A stretch of 64,000 bases of DNA from UBA6912 sp963792895 (GCA_963792895.1 CAWBYA010000006.1:186001-250000); one strand, 5' to 3'; counted from the stretch's first letter, positions 1-9,465 are shown. Translations and numbers: made by a program. Notes: generated by a model not told the origin, from the letters alone.

Positions 1-2
1 TG

Positions 3-17
3 CGGCCTTCGGGGCCG
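3..17. terminator. Small GC hairpin at the left edge
   Basis: CGGCC and GGCCG flank a TTCGG loop. With no U-tract it is only a possible terminator of a gene outside the window. Confidence 0.3.
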
Positions 18-28
18 AGACTCGCTTC

Positions 29-34
29 TAGGCT
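29..34 (+). promoter_or_regulatory. Candidate leaderless -10 box (TAGGCT)
   Basis: TAGGCT lies 6 nt before the ATG at 41 and no Shine-Dalgarno is present. In actinobacteria this layout commonly marks a transcript that begins at the start codon. Confidence 0.45.
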
Positions 35-40
35 CCTCGC

Positions 41-721
41 ATGAAGGATGTCTCGCTCGTCTACGTGGGCGATCCGATGTGTTCGTGGTGCTGGGGTTTC
101 GCCCCCACACTCGAGCGCCTTGTCTCGGTGCACGATCTCCCGCTCCAGATCGTGGTCGGAGGGCTGCGGCCTGGAGCGGCCGCGCAGCCCCTCACCGACC
201 GCCTGAAGGCGTATCTCCTGCAGCATTGGGACCATGTGGCCGCAGCGTCGGGACAGCCGTTCGACCGGACCGCGCTGGAGCAGCGCCGACCAGAGTGGCG
301 ATACGACACCGAGCCCGCAGCGGCGGCCGTCGTCACCATGCGCACGCAGCGGCCCGAATCCGAGCTCTCCTTCTTCACCCGATTGCAGCGGGCCTTCTAT
401 GCCGAGGGTGTCGATCTCACGGACCCAGCGGTCTACCCGGCCCTGCTCGAGGGCACTGATCTCGACGTCGACGCATTCGTCGATCAGATGCGCTCGGAAG
501 AGATGCGACGCGCCGCCAGGGCAGACTTCGCCGAGGCACGGCGTCTGGGCGTCACAGGCTTTCCCACGACACTCGTCCGGTTGGGCGACCGATATCGCAT
601 GATCGCTGCGGGTTGGCAGCCGTACGAACAGGTCGATCAGATCCTCCACGCCGTCATCGACCGGTTCGCAGCTCCTGGTGCCGCGGGCGGCATGTGCGGC
701 ATCGACGCCGGCGCCTGCTGA
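41..721 (+). CDS. DsbA family protein (FrnE-like)
   Basis: This is a 226-residue thioredoxin-fold protein of the DsbA/FrnE group, which act as thiol-disulfide oxidoreductases. The CSWC active-site motif (C14, C17) follows the first strand, and the GFP at 173-175 supplies the expected cis-proline loop. A helical insertion lies between them. No signal peptide or membrane segment is visible, so the protein is probably cytoplasmic, which fits FrnE rather than periplasmic DsbA. Two further cysteines sit at the extreme C-terminus (C219, C226) and might form a second redox or metal site; that is inference. The ATG has no Shine-Dalgarno but has a TAGGCT box 6 nt upstream. The downstream gene runs the opposite way, so this appears to be a single-gene unit. 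The family call is firm, the substrate unknown. Confidence 0.88.
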   Translation: MKDVSLVYVGDPMCSWCWGFAPTLERLVSVHDLPLQIVVGGLRPGAAAQPLTDRLKAYLLQHWDHVAAASGQPFDRTALEQRRPEWRYDTEPAAAAVVTMRTQRPESELSFFTRLQRAFYAEGVDLTDPAVYPALLEGTDLDVDAFVDQMRSEEMRRAARADFAEARRLGVTGFPTTLVRLGDRYRMIAAGWQPYEQVDQILHAVIDRFAAPGAAGGMCGIDAGAC

Positions 722-729
722 GACCCGGG

Positions 730-1602
730 TCAGCCGCCCAGCTCGACGCCGAGACCAAGGCGGTTCGCCGCTTCGAGGGCAGCCACGCCTGCGGCGACAT
801 CCTGCGACGCAATGCCGACCGACTTGAAGACCGTGACGTCCTGGCCTCTCTGCGCACGGGCACCGGCGATCACATCTGCAGCAGAAGCGTCGGGGCCACG
901 GCCGGCTTGCAGCAAGTCACCCGCTTCGGCAGCAGCGGCTTCACGGTCGTCAACGACCACGAAGGCGCGAGTGAGCAGACCGGGCGGCAGCTCGACCATC
1001 TCGGGGGTATAGGCACCGACCGCGTTGACGTGGGTTCCCGCCCTGACCGCTGCGGCGTCGAAGAGCGGCCGCCGTGACGGCGTTGCCGTCGTGACGATGT
1101 CCGCTGCCGCAACGGCCTCGGTTGCGTCTGCGACGACACGGCCCCCGACGGTCTCTGCAAGGGCCGCGGCACGGGCAGCGGTTCGGCTCCATACGAGCAC
1201 CTCGTCGAGAGGTCGCACAGCCCTCACTGCGGCCACCTGATCACGGGCCATCGCACCGGCGCCGACCATTGCCATCACGCTCGCTCCACGGGCGGCGAGG
1301 AGATCAGTCATCAAGCCACAGCCGGCACCGGTGCGGATGGCCGTCAGGGCACTCCCGTCCAGCATGCCGAGTGGGCTCCCGTCTGGGTCGAAAACGACGA
1401 CTACCCCGACGGGGTTGCCGGGAACCACCGACACGACCTTCACGCCCGTGTGCGCACCGGCGCGACCCGGCATGAACAAGGACGACCCGAGCAGGGTGCG
1501 CTGCGGAACCTCACGATCGGGGCCGAAGGCAACCCGCATCGCCTCGATGGCCGCCTGCATCGTGAGGGCCGCTCGCACGGCGTGTGCATCGAGGTATCGC
1601 AT
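730..1602 (-). CDS. Ornithine cyclodeaminase / mu-crystallin family protein
   Basis: The 290-residue product matches the ornithine cyclodeaminase/mu-crystallin family of NAD(P)-dependent enzymes, which also includes alanine dehydrogenases and imine reductases. A substrate-side lysine sits in the GVK motif near residue 55, AIRTGA lies at about 88-93, and the dinucleotide-binding GAGAMA loop is at 114-119. The reading frame stays open much further upstream, but that part overlaps fdhD and is low-complexity shadow. The ATG at 1602 begins the family-like sequence and has a TAGCGT box 7 nt upstream. It lies 40 bp after fdhD on the same strand. The exact substrate (ornithine, alanine, proline-type imine) cannot be read from the sequence. 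Confidence 0.85.
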   Translation of the reverse strand: MRYLDAHAVRAALTMQAAIEAMRVAFGPDREVPQRTLLGSSLFMPGRAGAHTGVKVVSVVPGNPVGVVVVFDPDGSPLGMLDGSALTAIRTGAGCGLMTDLLAARGASVMAMVGAGAMARDQVAAVRAVRPLDEVLVWSRTAARAAALAETVGGRVVADATEAVAAADIVTTATPSRRPLFDAAAVRAGTHVNAVGAYTPEMVELPPGLLTRAFVVVDDREAAAAEAGDLLQAGRGPDASAADVIAGARAQRGQDVTVFKSVGIASQDVAAGVAALEAANRLGLGVELGG

Positions 1603-1609
1603 CGGGCGA

Positions 1610-1615
1610 ACGCTA
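1610..1615 (-). promoter_or_regulatory. Candidate leaderless -10 box (TAGCGT)
   Basis: On the minus strand TAGCGT ends 7 nt before the ATG at 1602. No Shine-Dalgarno is seen, so the cyclodeaminase-like gene may have its own leaderless transcript besides read-through from fdhD. Confidence 0.4.
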
Positions 1616-1642
1616 CTGCTTCGGCCCATCAGGGGACGCGCG

Positions 1643-2518
1643 CTACCCGGGCACGTTCTTGGGCAGACCCGCTCCTGCGATCCGATCGGTTCGCGAGTAG
1701 ACGTTGAAGCGACCATCCCTCGCAAAACCGACGATGGTGAGGCCGAGACGCTCTGCCGCAGCGACGGCGAGCGAGGACGGAGCGGAGACGGCGACCACGA
1801 TCGCGATCCCGGCCACGGCGGCCTTCTGGACGATCTCGAAGCTCGCCCGACCGGACACGGCGAGGACACGGTCGGTGAGGGGTAGCGAGCCGTGGCGAAC
1901 GGCCCAGCCGACCACTTTGTCGACGGCGTTGTGACGCCCGACGTCTTCCCGCACGACGAGGGCTGCCCCCGTCACGTCGAACAGCGCCGCAGCGTGGAGC
2001 CCACCCGTTTCGTCGAAGAGCTTCTGACGCGAACGCAGTTGCACAGGGAGGGTCGAAACCACAGCGGCATCGATCGGCGCCGAAGCAGGCTCGTGTGGAC
2101 ATGCCACCTCGATGGCGTCGATCGACGCCTTGCCGCACACGCCACAGCTCGACGTCGTGTACATGGATCGGCGGTGGCGGGCAACGTCCACACCCCCGCG
2201 AACCCGGACGGTCACGATGTTGTACTCCTGCTCCTCGGGCGGCAGGCCGCAGTACGCAACGGTGCGCACGTCCTCAGGGCTGGTGACGATGCCTTCGGTC
2301 ACGGCAAACCCGGTAGCGAGCTCGAAGTCGCTCCCCGGCGTGCGCATGACCACGGCCAGCGCCGTCAACTCGCTCTCGGGCGCCCCCACGGGCCCGACAC
2401 GAATCTCCATCGGCTCCTCGACCACCACCTCGTCGCGGCCGGGCCGGGCCGTCGACCCGTCCACGCGGGTGACCCGGATCCGGGCGGTCGGTCTGGGCGG
2501 GCGGTGCGGCGCCGTCAT
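1643..2518 (-). CDS. fdhD: Formate dehydrogenase accessory sulfurtransferase FdhD
   Basis: The 291-residue protein is FdhD. In this family the protein passes sulfur from a cysteine desulfurase to the molybdenum cofactor of formate dehydrogenase. The diagnostic SSCGVCGK loop carries the two conserved cysteines (C125, C128), and the C-terminal half has the family's REDVGRHNAVDK and ASFEIVQKA segments. The longer open frame upstream is not FdhD-like; the ATG at 2518 gives the normal length. It follows a small gene by 4 bp and precedes the cyclodeaminase-like gene by 40 bp. No formate dehydrogenase subunit lies in the window, so its client is elsewhere. Confidence 0.95.
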   Translation of the reverse strand: MTAPHRPPRPTARIRVTRVDGSTARPGRDEVVVEEPMEIRVGPVGAPESELTALAVVMRTPGSDFELATGFAVTEGIVTSPEDVRTVAYCGLPPEEQEYNIVTVRVRGGVDVARHRRSMYTTSSCGVCGKASIDAIEVACPHEPASAPIDAAVVSTLPVQLRSRQKLFDETGGLHAAALFDVTGAALVVREDVGRHNAVDKVVGWAVRHGSLPLTDRVLAVSGRASFEIVQKAAVAGIAIVVAVSAPSSLAVAAAERLGLTIVGFARDGRFNVYSRTDRIAGAGLPKNVPG

Positions 2519-2522
2519 GTGC

Positions 2523-2705
2523 TCATCCGGCCCGCCCATCGTCGGCGACGGGCTCGGCCATCGCCAGGATCTCATCGTCGGTTGCGTCCATGTTGTGGAC
2601 GCGCCTGCCGTGGTCGCGCGTCGCTGCGATCGCACCGGGTTTCGGCTCGACCACCTCCCAACCGCACACACAACGAATCCTGAGCTCGACTCGCTCATCC
2701 GACAC
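2523..2705 (-). CDS. Small DUF1059-like protein
   Basis: This is a 60-codon gene with a GTG start, nested between its neighbours: its first bases overlap the end of the upstream gene by 11 bp and it ends 4 bp before fdhD. The product begins with a hydrophilic strand and a CVCG pair (residues 12-15), then 'TRDHGRRVHN' and 'DDEILAMAEPV'. That order of a short Cys motif, a histidine and a final helix resembles small DUF1059-type proteins, whose function is unknown. The tight spacing suggests translational coupling within the fdhD group. The reading frame is supported by context rather than by a strong family match. Confidence 0.55.
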   Translation of the reverse strand: MSDERVELRIRCVCGWEVVEPKPGAIAATRDHGRRVHNMDATDDEILAMAEPVADDGRAG

Positions 2706-3204
2706 GTTCGGCACTCCCTCCGAGCTGGCGGAACGGTTCTGGCGTGTACTCGGCAAGAGCATGGCCCCATCCTTCGGCGAGGGCAGCGGCGACCTCGGCG
2801 TCATCCTCGAACAGCCATGCGAGGTGGCGCAGCGCATGCTCGAGGACTTGTGCGCCGCCGATCGAGTCGGGCGCTGCCGTGGCGCCTCCCCGAGCGAGCT
2901 CGGTGCGCACGATGGGCTCCGCCGCCATTCCGCCGACGGCGCCGGGCGCGATGACGGCGACGAACGTGAGCACAACGGCGCCGTCGCTCCATCGCCACGA
3001 CGTCGAGTGGAGCACCTCGACCGCACCACCCAACACATCGTCGACGACACCTCGAATGACCTGCATCGGATGGGCATCGCCGTGGGTCTCGATGTACCAC
3101 GGAGCCGCGCCACACGGCCCGGTCAGCAGCAGTCCTGCCTGCCCGAGCGCTACCACGTACACCTCTCCCCGCACGGGCCCGCCGATGTCGAGCGCAAACT
3201 CCAT
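2695..3204 (-). CDS. Hypothetical protein, first gene of fdhD group
   Basis: A 169-residue soluble protein that I do not recognise. It starts at an ATG with the strand-forming segment 'MEFALDIGGPVRG', has 'HGDAHPMQVI' near the middle and a 'WRWSDGAVVLTFVAVI' strand, and ends in a helical region rich in Ala, Glu and Leu. No signal peptide, membrane helix or clear catalytic motif is visible. It leads the minus-strand set that continues with the small DUF1059-like protein, FdhD and the cyclodeaminase-like enzyme. The opposite-strand frames here are low-complexity shadows. Confidence 0.6.
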   Translation of the reverse strand: MEFALDIGGPVRGEVYVVALGQAGLLLTGPCGAAPWYIETHGDAHPMQVIRGVVDDVLGGAVEVLHSTSWRWSDGAVVLTFVAVIAPGAVGGMAAEPIVRTELARGGATAAPDSIGGAQVLEHALRHLAWLFEDDAEVAAALAEGWGHALAEYTPEPFRQLGGSAERVG

Positions 3205-3323
3205 ACGGCCAGTCTGGCAACCCTGGACGCTCGATGCGGGACACCCGGCCCTATCGAAAGGTCCCGGTCATCTGCGTACGATGAGCGCACGAGATCCCGT
3301 GACCCCCCGCAAGGAGGATCCCA

Positions 3324-4071
3324 ATGACCACGACGGCGACGACCCCGGCAGCCCGCATGGCTGCCGGCGTGAAGGTGTACGGCTTGGGCAGACACCGAGG
3401 TCCGTGCGCTCGACGGCATCGACGTCGGCTTCGAACGTGCTCGTTTCACCGCCATCATGGGCCCGTCAGGATCCGGGAAATCGACGCTCCTCCACTGCCA
3501 AGCCGGCCTCGACACCCTCTCGGACGGCACCGTGTACATCGGCGACGTGGAGCTCGGCACGCTCCGCGACAAAGACCTCACGCTGCTGCGACGCCGCAAC
3601 GTAGGCTTCATCTTCCAATCGTTCAACCTGATCCCCACCTTGTCCGCGGAAGAGAACGTCCTGCTGCCGCTGCTCATCGCCGGGGAGCAGCCGGACCAGG
3701 CATGGTTCGACCAGATCGTCGGGATCCTGGGCCTTGCGGACCGTCTCAGCCACCGGCCCTCCGAGCTGTCCGGCGGCCAGCAACAGCGGGTGGCGGCGGC
3801 GCGGGCGCTCGTCTCCCGCCCTGCCATCGTCTTCGCCGATGAGCCGTCCGGGAACCTCGACTCTCAGTCCGCAGCCGAGCTCCTCGGCTTCATGCGCCGC
3901 GCTGTCAAGGAGTTCGATCAGACCATCGTCATGGTCACCCACGACCCCAATGCTGCGTCATATGCCGACCGAGTCATCTTCCTCGAGGACGGCCGCATCG
4001 TCGACGAGCTCCACGATCCGACGACGGACAGCGTCATCGACCGCATGCGGCAGTTTGGAGCTGAGTCGTGA
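3324..4071 (+). pseudogene. ABC transporter ATP-binding protein, MacB/LolD type (frameshifted)
   Basis: The gene starts at an ATG behind a good AAGGAGG site. It encodes about 22 residues (…AAGVKVYGLG), then the frame breaks; continuing one base later gives DTEVRALDGIDV, and the Walker A GPSGSGKST, the LSGGQQQR signature, the Walker B ADEPSGNLD and the MVTHD switch all follow intact. One extra base near 3390 explains the break. Restored, it would be about 248 residues, normal for a MacB/LolD-like ATPase. An odd CQAGLD replaces the usual CMAGLD after Walker A. The end overlaps the permease start by 4 bp, so it powers the following permeases. True decay and a sequence error are both possible; error is favoured because all motifs survive. 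Confidence 0.8.
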
Positions 4072-6794
4072 TCCGCACCGCACTCAAGACCGTATTCGCC
4101 CACAAGCTGAGGCTTGTGCTGACGGCCATGTCGGTGATCCTGGGCGTTGCGTTCATCTCAGGAACGTTCATCTTCACCGACACCATCGACCGCACCTTCA
4201 CCGACCTCTTCGACGACGTGTTTGCGGGCCAGGACGTGATCGTCCAGTCGAAGACCGAGTTCGACGTTGGCTTCGCCGGTCCGCCGCCATTCGACGAGGC
4301 GGTGCTCGACACCGTTCGCAGCGTCGAAGGGGTGAGCGCTGCGGAGGGCAGCGTGGGCGGCTTCGCCGTGATCTACGACCCCGCTGGGGAAGCGATCGTT
4401 CCCCAAGGCCCGCCGACGCTCGGTGGCTCGTGGACGGAGGACCCGCGACTCGCCGGCAATGTCCAGATCCGGGACGGAGTCCGTCCAGTCGGCGCGGCGG
4501 AAGTGTCGATCGACGCCCGGACCGCCGACGACAACGGCATCGTCGTCGGCGACGTCATCAAGATCCAGACACCATCCGAAGTCGGCGACTATGAGGTCGC
4601 ATCGATCGTCAGCTTCGGCGAGCAGGACAACCTCGCAGGCGCGACGTTTGCCGGATTCGATCTGCCGACGGCGCAACGGCTCTTCGGCCTCGAGGGCCAG
4701 TTCTCGTCGATCACCGTGGTCGGTGACGAAGGTGTGAGCCCCGACGATCTCGCCGGCCGCATCTCGCAGGTGCTGCCGGCCGAGATCGAAGCCGTCACCG
4801 GCCAGAGCGAAGCGGACGCCCAGTCCGAGGCGCTGTCCGAGAGCCTTGGCTTCCTGCAGACGGCGCTGCTCGTGTTCGCCGCCGTTGCGGTGTTCGTGGC
4901 CGCGTTCATCATCCAGAACACATTCCGCATCATCGTGAGGCAGCGCCAGAAGGAACTGGCGTTGATGCGCGCCGTCGGCGCCACAGGATCGCAGGTGGTG
5001 TGGATGGTTGTGATCGAGGCGATCCTGGTCGGCGTCTTCGCCTCCATCGTCGGCATCATCATGGGATTGATCATCGCAACGGGACTCACGGGTGTCCTCG
5101 ACGCCCTCGGTTTCGATCTGCCGACGACGACGGCCCCGCTCGCCATGCGAACCATCGTCGTGGGTCTCGTCGTCGGCATCGGCGTCACGGTGGCCGCCGC
5201 CACGCTGCCGGCCGTTCGCGCCTCGCGGATTCCGCCGGTGGCCGCGCTGCGGGACATGGACGTGTCGCTGCGCATGTCCGACCGAGCCCGCCTCATCGCT
5301 GGGAGCGCATTGCTGGGAGTCGGCGTCGCTCTCATTCTCAACGGGCTGTTCGGCGACGTCCTCGACCTCGGCCCCCTCAACGAGTTGACGGCGGTGGGCG
5401 TCGGTGCCCTGATGGTGTTCCTCGGCGTCAGCATCCTCAGCTCCAACATCGTGAAGCCCGCCGCCACGTTCCTGGGCCGCCGGCCCGTGATGCTGGTGAT
5501 CACATCGGTTGCCGCGCTCGCCCTGATCGGCGGCGGACTCGCCCTCATCGGAGTTGGGGCGTCGGTGGGTGCGGGAGCGCTGGCCGGACTCCTGATCCCC
5601 GCGCTCCTCCTGCTCGGGGTCGGGGCCCTCGCCGCCTACCTGGCATGGTCGGTCATGCGGGACCGCTTCACACCCAGCCTCGCCACACAGAACTCGGTAC
5701 GCAAGCCGCGCCGCACCGCAACGACCGCATCCGCGTTGATGATTGGACTCGCCCTCGTTGCCTTCTTCTTCGTGCTGGGCGACTCGATCAAGGCGTCGGC
5801 TGGGCGGGCGATCGACGAGGGGCTGCGCGCCGACTACGTCCTGAGCGTTGGTGGCTTCGGTGGCGGGTTCAGCCCGAGTCTCGCCGCCGACCTGAAGGCG
5901 CAGCCGGAGATCGCCGCCACCACCTCTCTCCGCTTCGGCTTCTTCGATTTCGAAGGGACCGAAGAGATCGTCCTCGGCATCGAAGCTGCCACGGCCGATG
6001 AGACCATCTTCCTCGACATCCAGGAGGGCAGCCTCGAGGCTCTTGCGGCCGGAGGTGTGTTCGTGTTCGAGGAGACGGCCGGCGACCAAGGCTGGGCCGT
6101 AGGCGACATCGTCCCGATGGGTCTCGCCACGACGGGCCTCCAGCAAGTGCCGATCGTCGGCATATACGCCGACTCGGGCGTGGTGCAGTCCAACTACCTG
6201 GTGGGGCTCGCCTTCTTCGAGGAGAACTTCAAGGGCTTCGGCACGGACACGGACTTCGTCCTGGCGGTCAAGGCGGCGGAAGGCGTGCCCCCAGAGACAT
6301 CACGGGCTGTCGTCGACGCGGCAGCGCTCGACTACCCGAACGTCACGGTGCGGGACCAGGCCGAGTACCGCCAGTCGCAGGAGGACCAGATCAACACGCT
6401 CCTCGTGTTGTTCAATGCACTGCTCATCCTCGCCGTGATCATCGCCGTCTTCGGCATCACGAACACGCTCGCCCTGTCGATCTTCGAGCGCACCAGGGAG
6501 ATAGGGCTGCTCAGGGCCGTAGGGACGAGCCGCGGCCAGATCGTTCGGACGGTCTCGTACGAGTCGCTCATGGTGGCGATCATCGGCACTGTGCTCGGCA
6601 TCGTCATCGGGCTGTTCTTCGGCGTGGTGGTGACGGCGGCGCTCCGGTCACAGGGCATCACCGTCCTGTCGATCCCGGGTCTCCAGATCGTGCTCCTGGT
6701 CGTCTTCGGAGCCATCGCAGGGCTGTTCGCGGCCATCCTCCCGGCGCGGCGGGCCTCGCGGCTGAACATTCTCGACGCCATCGCTTACGAGTGA
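4068..6794 (+). CDS. FtsX-like ABC transporter permease (908 aa)
   Basis: A large permease of the MacB/FtsX superfamily. An N-terminal membrane helix (about 15-37) is followed by a long extracellular MacB-type periplasmic-core-like domain, then a bundle of helices. A second unit with one helix, another extracellular domain and three C-terminal helices ends in ARRASRLNILDAIAYE. 'RQKELALMRAVGAT' and 'RTREIGLLRAVGTS' are the paired coupling loops of FtsX domains. The GTG start overlaps the ATPase stop by 4 bp. Such transporters use ATP for mechanotransmission or to export lipoproteins, lipids or peptides. The substrate is unknown. It is paralogous to the next gene. Confidence 0.9.
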   Translation: MIRTALKTVFAHKLRLVLTAMSVILGVAFISGTFIFTDTIDRTFTDLFDDVFAGQDVIVQSKTEFDVGFAGPPPFDEAVLDTVRSVEGVSAAEGSVGGFAVIYDPAGEAIVPQGPPTLGGSWTEDPRLAGNVQIRDGVRPVGAAEVSIDARTADDNGIVVGDVIKIQTPSEVGDYEVASIVSFGEQDNLAGATFAGFDLPTAQRLFGLEGQFSSITVVGDEGVSPDDLAGRISQVLPAEIEAVTGQSEADAQSEALSESLGFLQTALLVFAAVAVFVAAFIIQNTFRIIVRQRQKELALMRAVGATGSQVVWMVVIEAILVGVFASIVGIIMGLIIATGLTGVLDALGFDLPTTTAPLAMRTIVVGLVVGIGVTVAAATLPAVRASRIPPVAALRDMDVSLRMSDRARLIAGSALLGVGVALILNGLFGDVLDLGPLNELTAVGVGALMVFLGVSILSSNIVKPAATFLGRRPVMLVITSVAALALIGGGLALIGVGASVGAGALAGLLIPALLLLGVGALAAYLAWSVMRDRFTPSLATQNSVRKPRRTATTASALMIGLALVAFFFVLGDSIKASAGRAIDEGLRADYVLSVGGFGGGFSPSLAADLKAQPEIAATTSLRFGFFDFEGTEEIVLGIEAATADETIFLDIQEGSLEALAAGGVFVFEETAGDQGWAVGDIVPMGLATTGLQQVPIVGIYADSGVVQSNYLVGLAFFEENFKGFGTDTDFVLAVKAAEGVPPETSRAVVDAAALDYPNVTVRDQAEYRQSQEDQINTLLVLFNALLILAVIIAVFGITNTLALSIFERTREIGLLRAVGTSRGQIVRTVSYESLMVAIIGTVLGIVIGLFFGVVVTAALRSQGITVLSIPGLQIVLLVVFGAIAGLFAAILPARRASRLNILDAIAYE

Positions 6795-6921
6795 CGGGAC
6801 CGGCGCTCGGGCCGCAACTGATAGCGGCCGCGCCAGGCCTAGCTTGCCGTCTCCATGACGTGGGAACGATCCGCAACGCAGCGACCGAGCGCCGACCGCA
6901 CGAGCCGGCGAGGGATTTGAC

Positions 6922-9465
6922 GTGCTGAAGTCCGCCCTCAAGAGCCTGCTCGCCCACCGGACGAGGCTGGCGCTCACGGCGCTGTCGATCGTCCTCGGGG
7001 TGGCGTTCATCGCCGGGACGTTCATCTACACCGACACCACCAAGCAAGCATTCGACGGCATCTTCGACGACGCCTTCGCCGGGATCGATGTGGTCGTGAC
7101 CGGCGACAGTGAGCTCACGTTCGGTCAGGGAACGTTCTTCGCCCAATCGTTGGTCGACGACGTGGCTGCGGTCCCGGGTGTGGACGCCGCAGTCGCCAGC
7201 ATCATGGGATTCGGCGTCCAGATCATCGATCGAGACGGCAGGGCGATCGGCGGCATGGGTCCGCCGCAGTTCGGGGCGTACCTACCCACCGATGAGGGCA
7301 TCGACGGCGGCTTCGTCGTCCGGGAGGGGAGAGCACCGGGGTCACCGAACGAGGTCGTCATCGACGCAGCATCTGCTCGGCAAGGCGAGTACGCAGTTGG
7401 CGACATCGTCCCGATCGTGTCCCAGACGTCCCCCCAGCGAGAGTTCACCCTGGTCGGCATTGCCGGTTTTGGGGCCGCCGACAACCTCGGGGGCGCCACG
7501 TTTGCGTTGTTCGACCTCGCCACTGCCCAGGACGTGCTCGGGGTACGGGGACAGGTCAACGGTGTCTACGTCCAGGCCGCCCCAGGGGTGGGTATCGACG
7601 GGCTGGTCGCTCGCATCCAGCCGGCGCTGCCCGACGGCGCCCTCGCTCGATCTGCGCAGTCTGCCGCCGAGGAGCAGGCGAGCACGTTCCGCGAAGCCCT
7701 CAGCTTCTTCAACAACTTCCTCCTCGTGTTCGGCTTCGTGGCACTGTTCGTCGGAAGCTTCATCATCTACAACACGTTCCGCATCGTGATTGCGTCCCGC
7801 CTTCGGGAGATGGCGCTGATGCGCGCCGTCGGATCGACCCGCCGCCAGGTCATCCAGACCGTACTCACCGAAGCGAGCCTCATCGGTCTCGCCGCGTCGA
7901 TCATCGGCATTCTCGGCGGGGTCGGCCTGGCGATCGGCCTCCGCTCCGCCCTCGGCGCATTCGGGATCGACCTGCCGACGACGACGCTCGTCCTGCTACC
8001 CAGGACCGTCTTCGCCGGTTTGGCCGTCGGTCTGCTGGTGACGCTGGGCTCGGCCGTGTTCCCCGCAGTGAAGGCATCCCAGGTCCCGCCCGTCGCTGCG
8101 ATGCGGGCCGACGTGACGGCTCCGCGGCGCAGATCGCTGCAGCTGCGGGCGATCGCCGGCTCGATGGTCGCAGCCGTCGGGGTGGCACTCTTGATGGCCG
8201 GGCTCCTCGGGGACTCCGACAACACGACGGTGGCGCTGGCATTGATCGGCATGGGCGCAGCCGTGATCATCATCGGCACCTATGTCCTCGGTGCCGTCGT
8301 CGCGGAACCGGTCTCGAGGATCATCGGGGCGCCGTTCGCCAAGGGCTTCGGCATCGCCGGCCGCCTCGCTCAACGCAACGCCGGCCGCAGCCCGCGCCGA
8401 ACCGCGGCGACAGGGGCTGCGGTCATGATCGGCATCGCACTGATCTCGTTGGTCACCATCTTGTCCGCGTCGATTCGCGGCACCATCGACGATGTGCTGA
8501 ACGGCGGCATCGACGCCGACCTGGTGGCCGCTCCGGCCGATACGTTCTCGTTCGGCGGATTCACGACGGCTTTCGGCGAGGAGGCTGCGGCTCTCCCCGA
8601 AGTTGCAGCAGTGAGCAGGGTCCAGATCGGCTCCGTTCTGGTCGACGGCGAGGAAACGTTCCTTGGGAGCCTGGAACCCAACATGGCGAGCTTCTTCGCC
8701 TTCGACTCGCTCGAAGGAACGATGACGCTCAGCAATCGTGGCGTCCTGGCTCCGACAAGCCTTGCCGAACAGAACGGCTGGGCGGTTGGCACACCCGTCG
8801 AGCTCGAGTTCGAGCAGACCGGCACTCAGGACTTCGTGGTCGAGGGCATCGTCGACGGAGTGATCTATGACAGCATGACCATCTCGCGTGACGCCTTCGC
8901 CGCCAATTTCGCAGTTGCGACGGACAGCCAGGTGTATGTCCAGCTCGCCGAAGGCGTCTCGGTCGACGAAGGGCTCGGCGCGGTGGGTGCGCTGGCTGAG
9001 GACATTCCAACCGTCCGGGTACAGACCCTCGCACAGCAGGGACAGGAGATCGCCGACCAGATCAACCAGCTCCTCCAGCTCATCACGGCGCTCCTGGCCA
9101 TGACCGTGCTCATCTCGTTGTTCGGGGTCATGAACACGATGCTGCTCGCTGTGTTCGAACGCACCAGGGAGATCGGCCTGCTCCGAGCCGTCGGTCTCGA
9201 TCGTGCGCAGACGAGGCGCATGATCAGGACGGAGGCAGCGATCATCTCGGTGTTCGGTGCCGTGCTCGGCGTGGCGCTCGGCACCTTCTTCGCATGGGCC
9301 GTGTCGCGAGCCCTCGCCGCCGAGGGCTTCACCGCATTCGTCATCCCCGTGCCGACGCTCCTGGCCTGGATCGCGATCACCGGAATACTCGGCCTCGTGT
9401 TCGCGGTCTGGCCGGCATGGCGGGCGTCCCGCCTCAACGTTCTCGAGGCGATCGCATACGAGTGA
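6922..9465 (+). CDS. FtsX-like ABC transporter permease (847 aa), paralogue of the preceding gene
   Basis: The second large permease has the same two-unit architecture and nearly the same opening as its neighbour: a first helix with 'LALTALSIVLGVAFIAGTF', an extracellular domain, FtsX loops ('REMALMRAVGSTRRQ', 'RTREIGLLRAVGLDRAQ') and the end 'SRLNVLEAIAYE'. It starts at a GTG 127 bp after the first permease. Only one ATPase gene accompanies the two, so they may form a heteromeric permease pair or be alternative partners. The close similarity implies a local duplication followed by divergence of the extracellular domains. Confidence 0.9.
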   Translation: MLKSALKSLLAHRTRLALTALSIVLGVAFIAGTFIYTDTTKQAFDGIFDDAFAGIDVVVTGDSELTFGQGTFFAQSLVDDVAAVPGVDAAVASIMGFGVQIIDRDGRAIGGMGPPQFGAYLPTDEGIDGGFVVREGRAPGSPNEVVIDAASARQGEYAVGDIVPIVSQTSPQREFTLVGIAGFGAADNLGGATFALFDLATAQDVLGVRGQVNGVYVQAAPGVGIDGLVARIQPALPDGALARSAQSAAEEQASTFREALSFFNNFLLVFGFVALFVGSFIIYNTFRIVIASRLREMALMRAVGSTRRQVIQTVLTEASLIGLAASIIGILGGVGLAIGLRSALGAFGIDLPTTTLVLLPRTVFAGLAVGLLVTLGSAVFPAVKASQVPPVAAMRADVTAPRRRSLQLRAIAGSMVAAVGVALLMAGLLGDSDNTTVALALIGMGAAVIIIGTYVLGAVVAEPVSRIIGAPFAKGFGIAGRLAQRNAGRSPRRTAATGAAVMIGIALISLVTILSASIRGTIDDVLNGGIDADLVAAPADTFSFGGFTTAFGEEAAALPEVAAVSRVQIGSVLVDGEETFLGSLEPNMASFFAFDSLEGTMTLSNRGVLAPTSLAEQNGWAVGTPVELEFEQTGTQDFVVEGIVDGVIYDSMTISRDAFAANFAVATDSQVYVQLAEGVSVDEGLGAVGALAEDIPTVRVQTLAQQGQEIADQINQLLQLITALLAMTVLISLFGVMNTMLLAVFERTREIGLLRAVGLDRAQTRRMIRTEAAIISVFGAVLGVALGTFFAWAVSRALAAEGFTAFVIPVPTLLAWIAITGILGLVFAVWPAWRASRLNVLEAIAYE

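Noticed and set aside
4158..6146. Long open frame (about 660 codons) on the minus strand
   Set aside because: It is antisense to the 908-residue permease, has the Arg/Asp/His-rich composition typical of shadow frames in GC-rich DNA and shows no domain.
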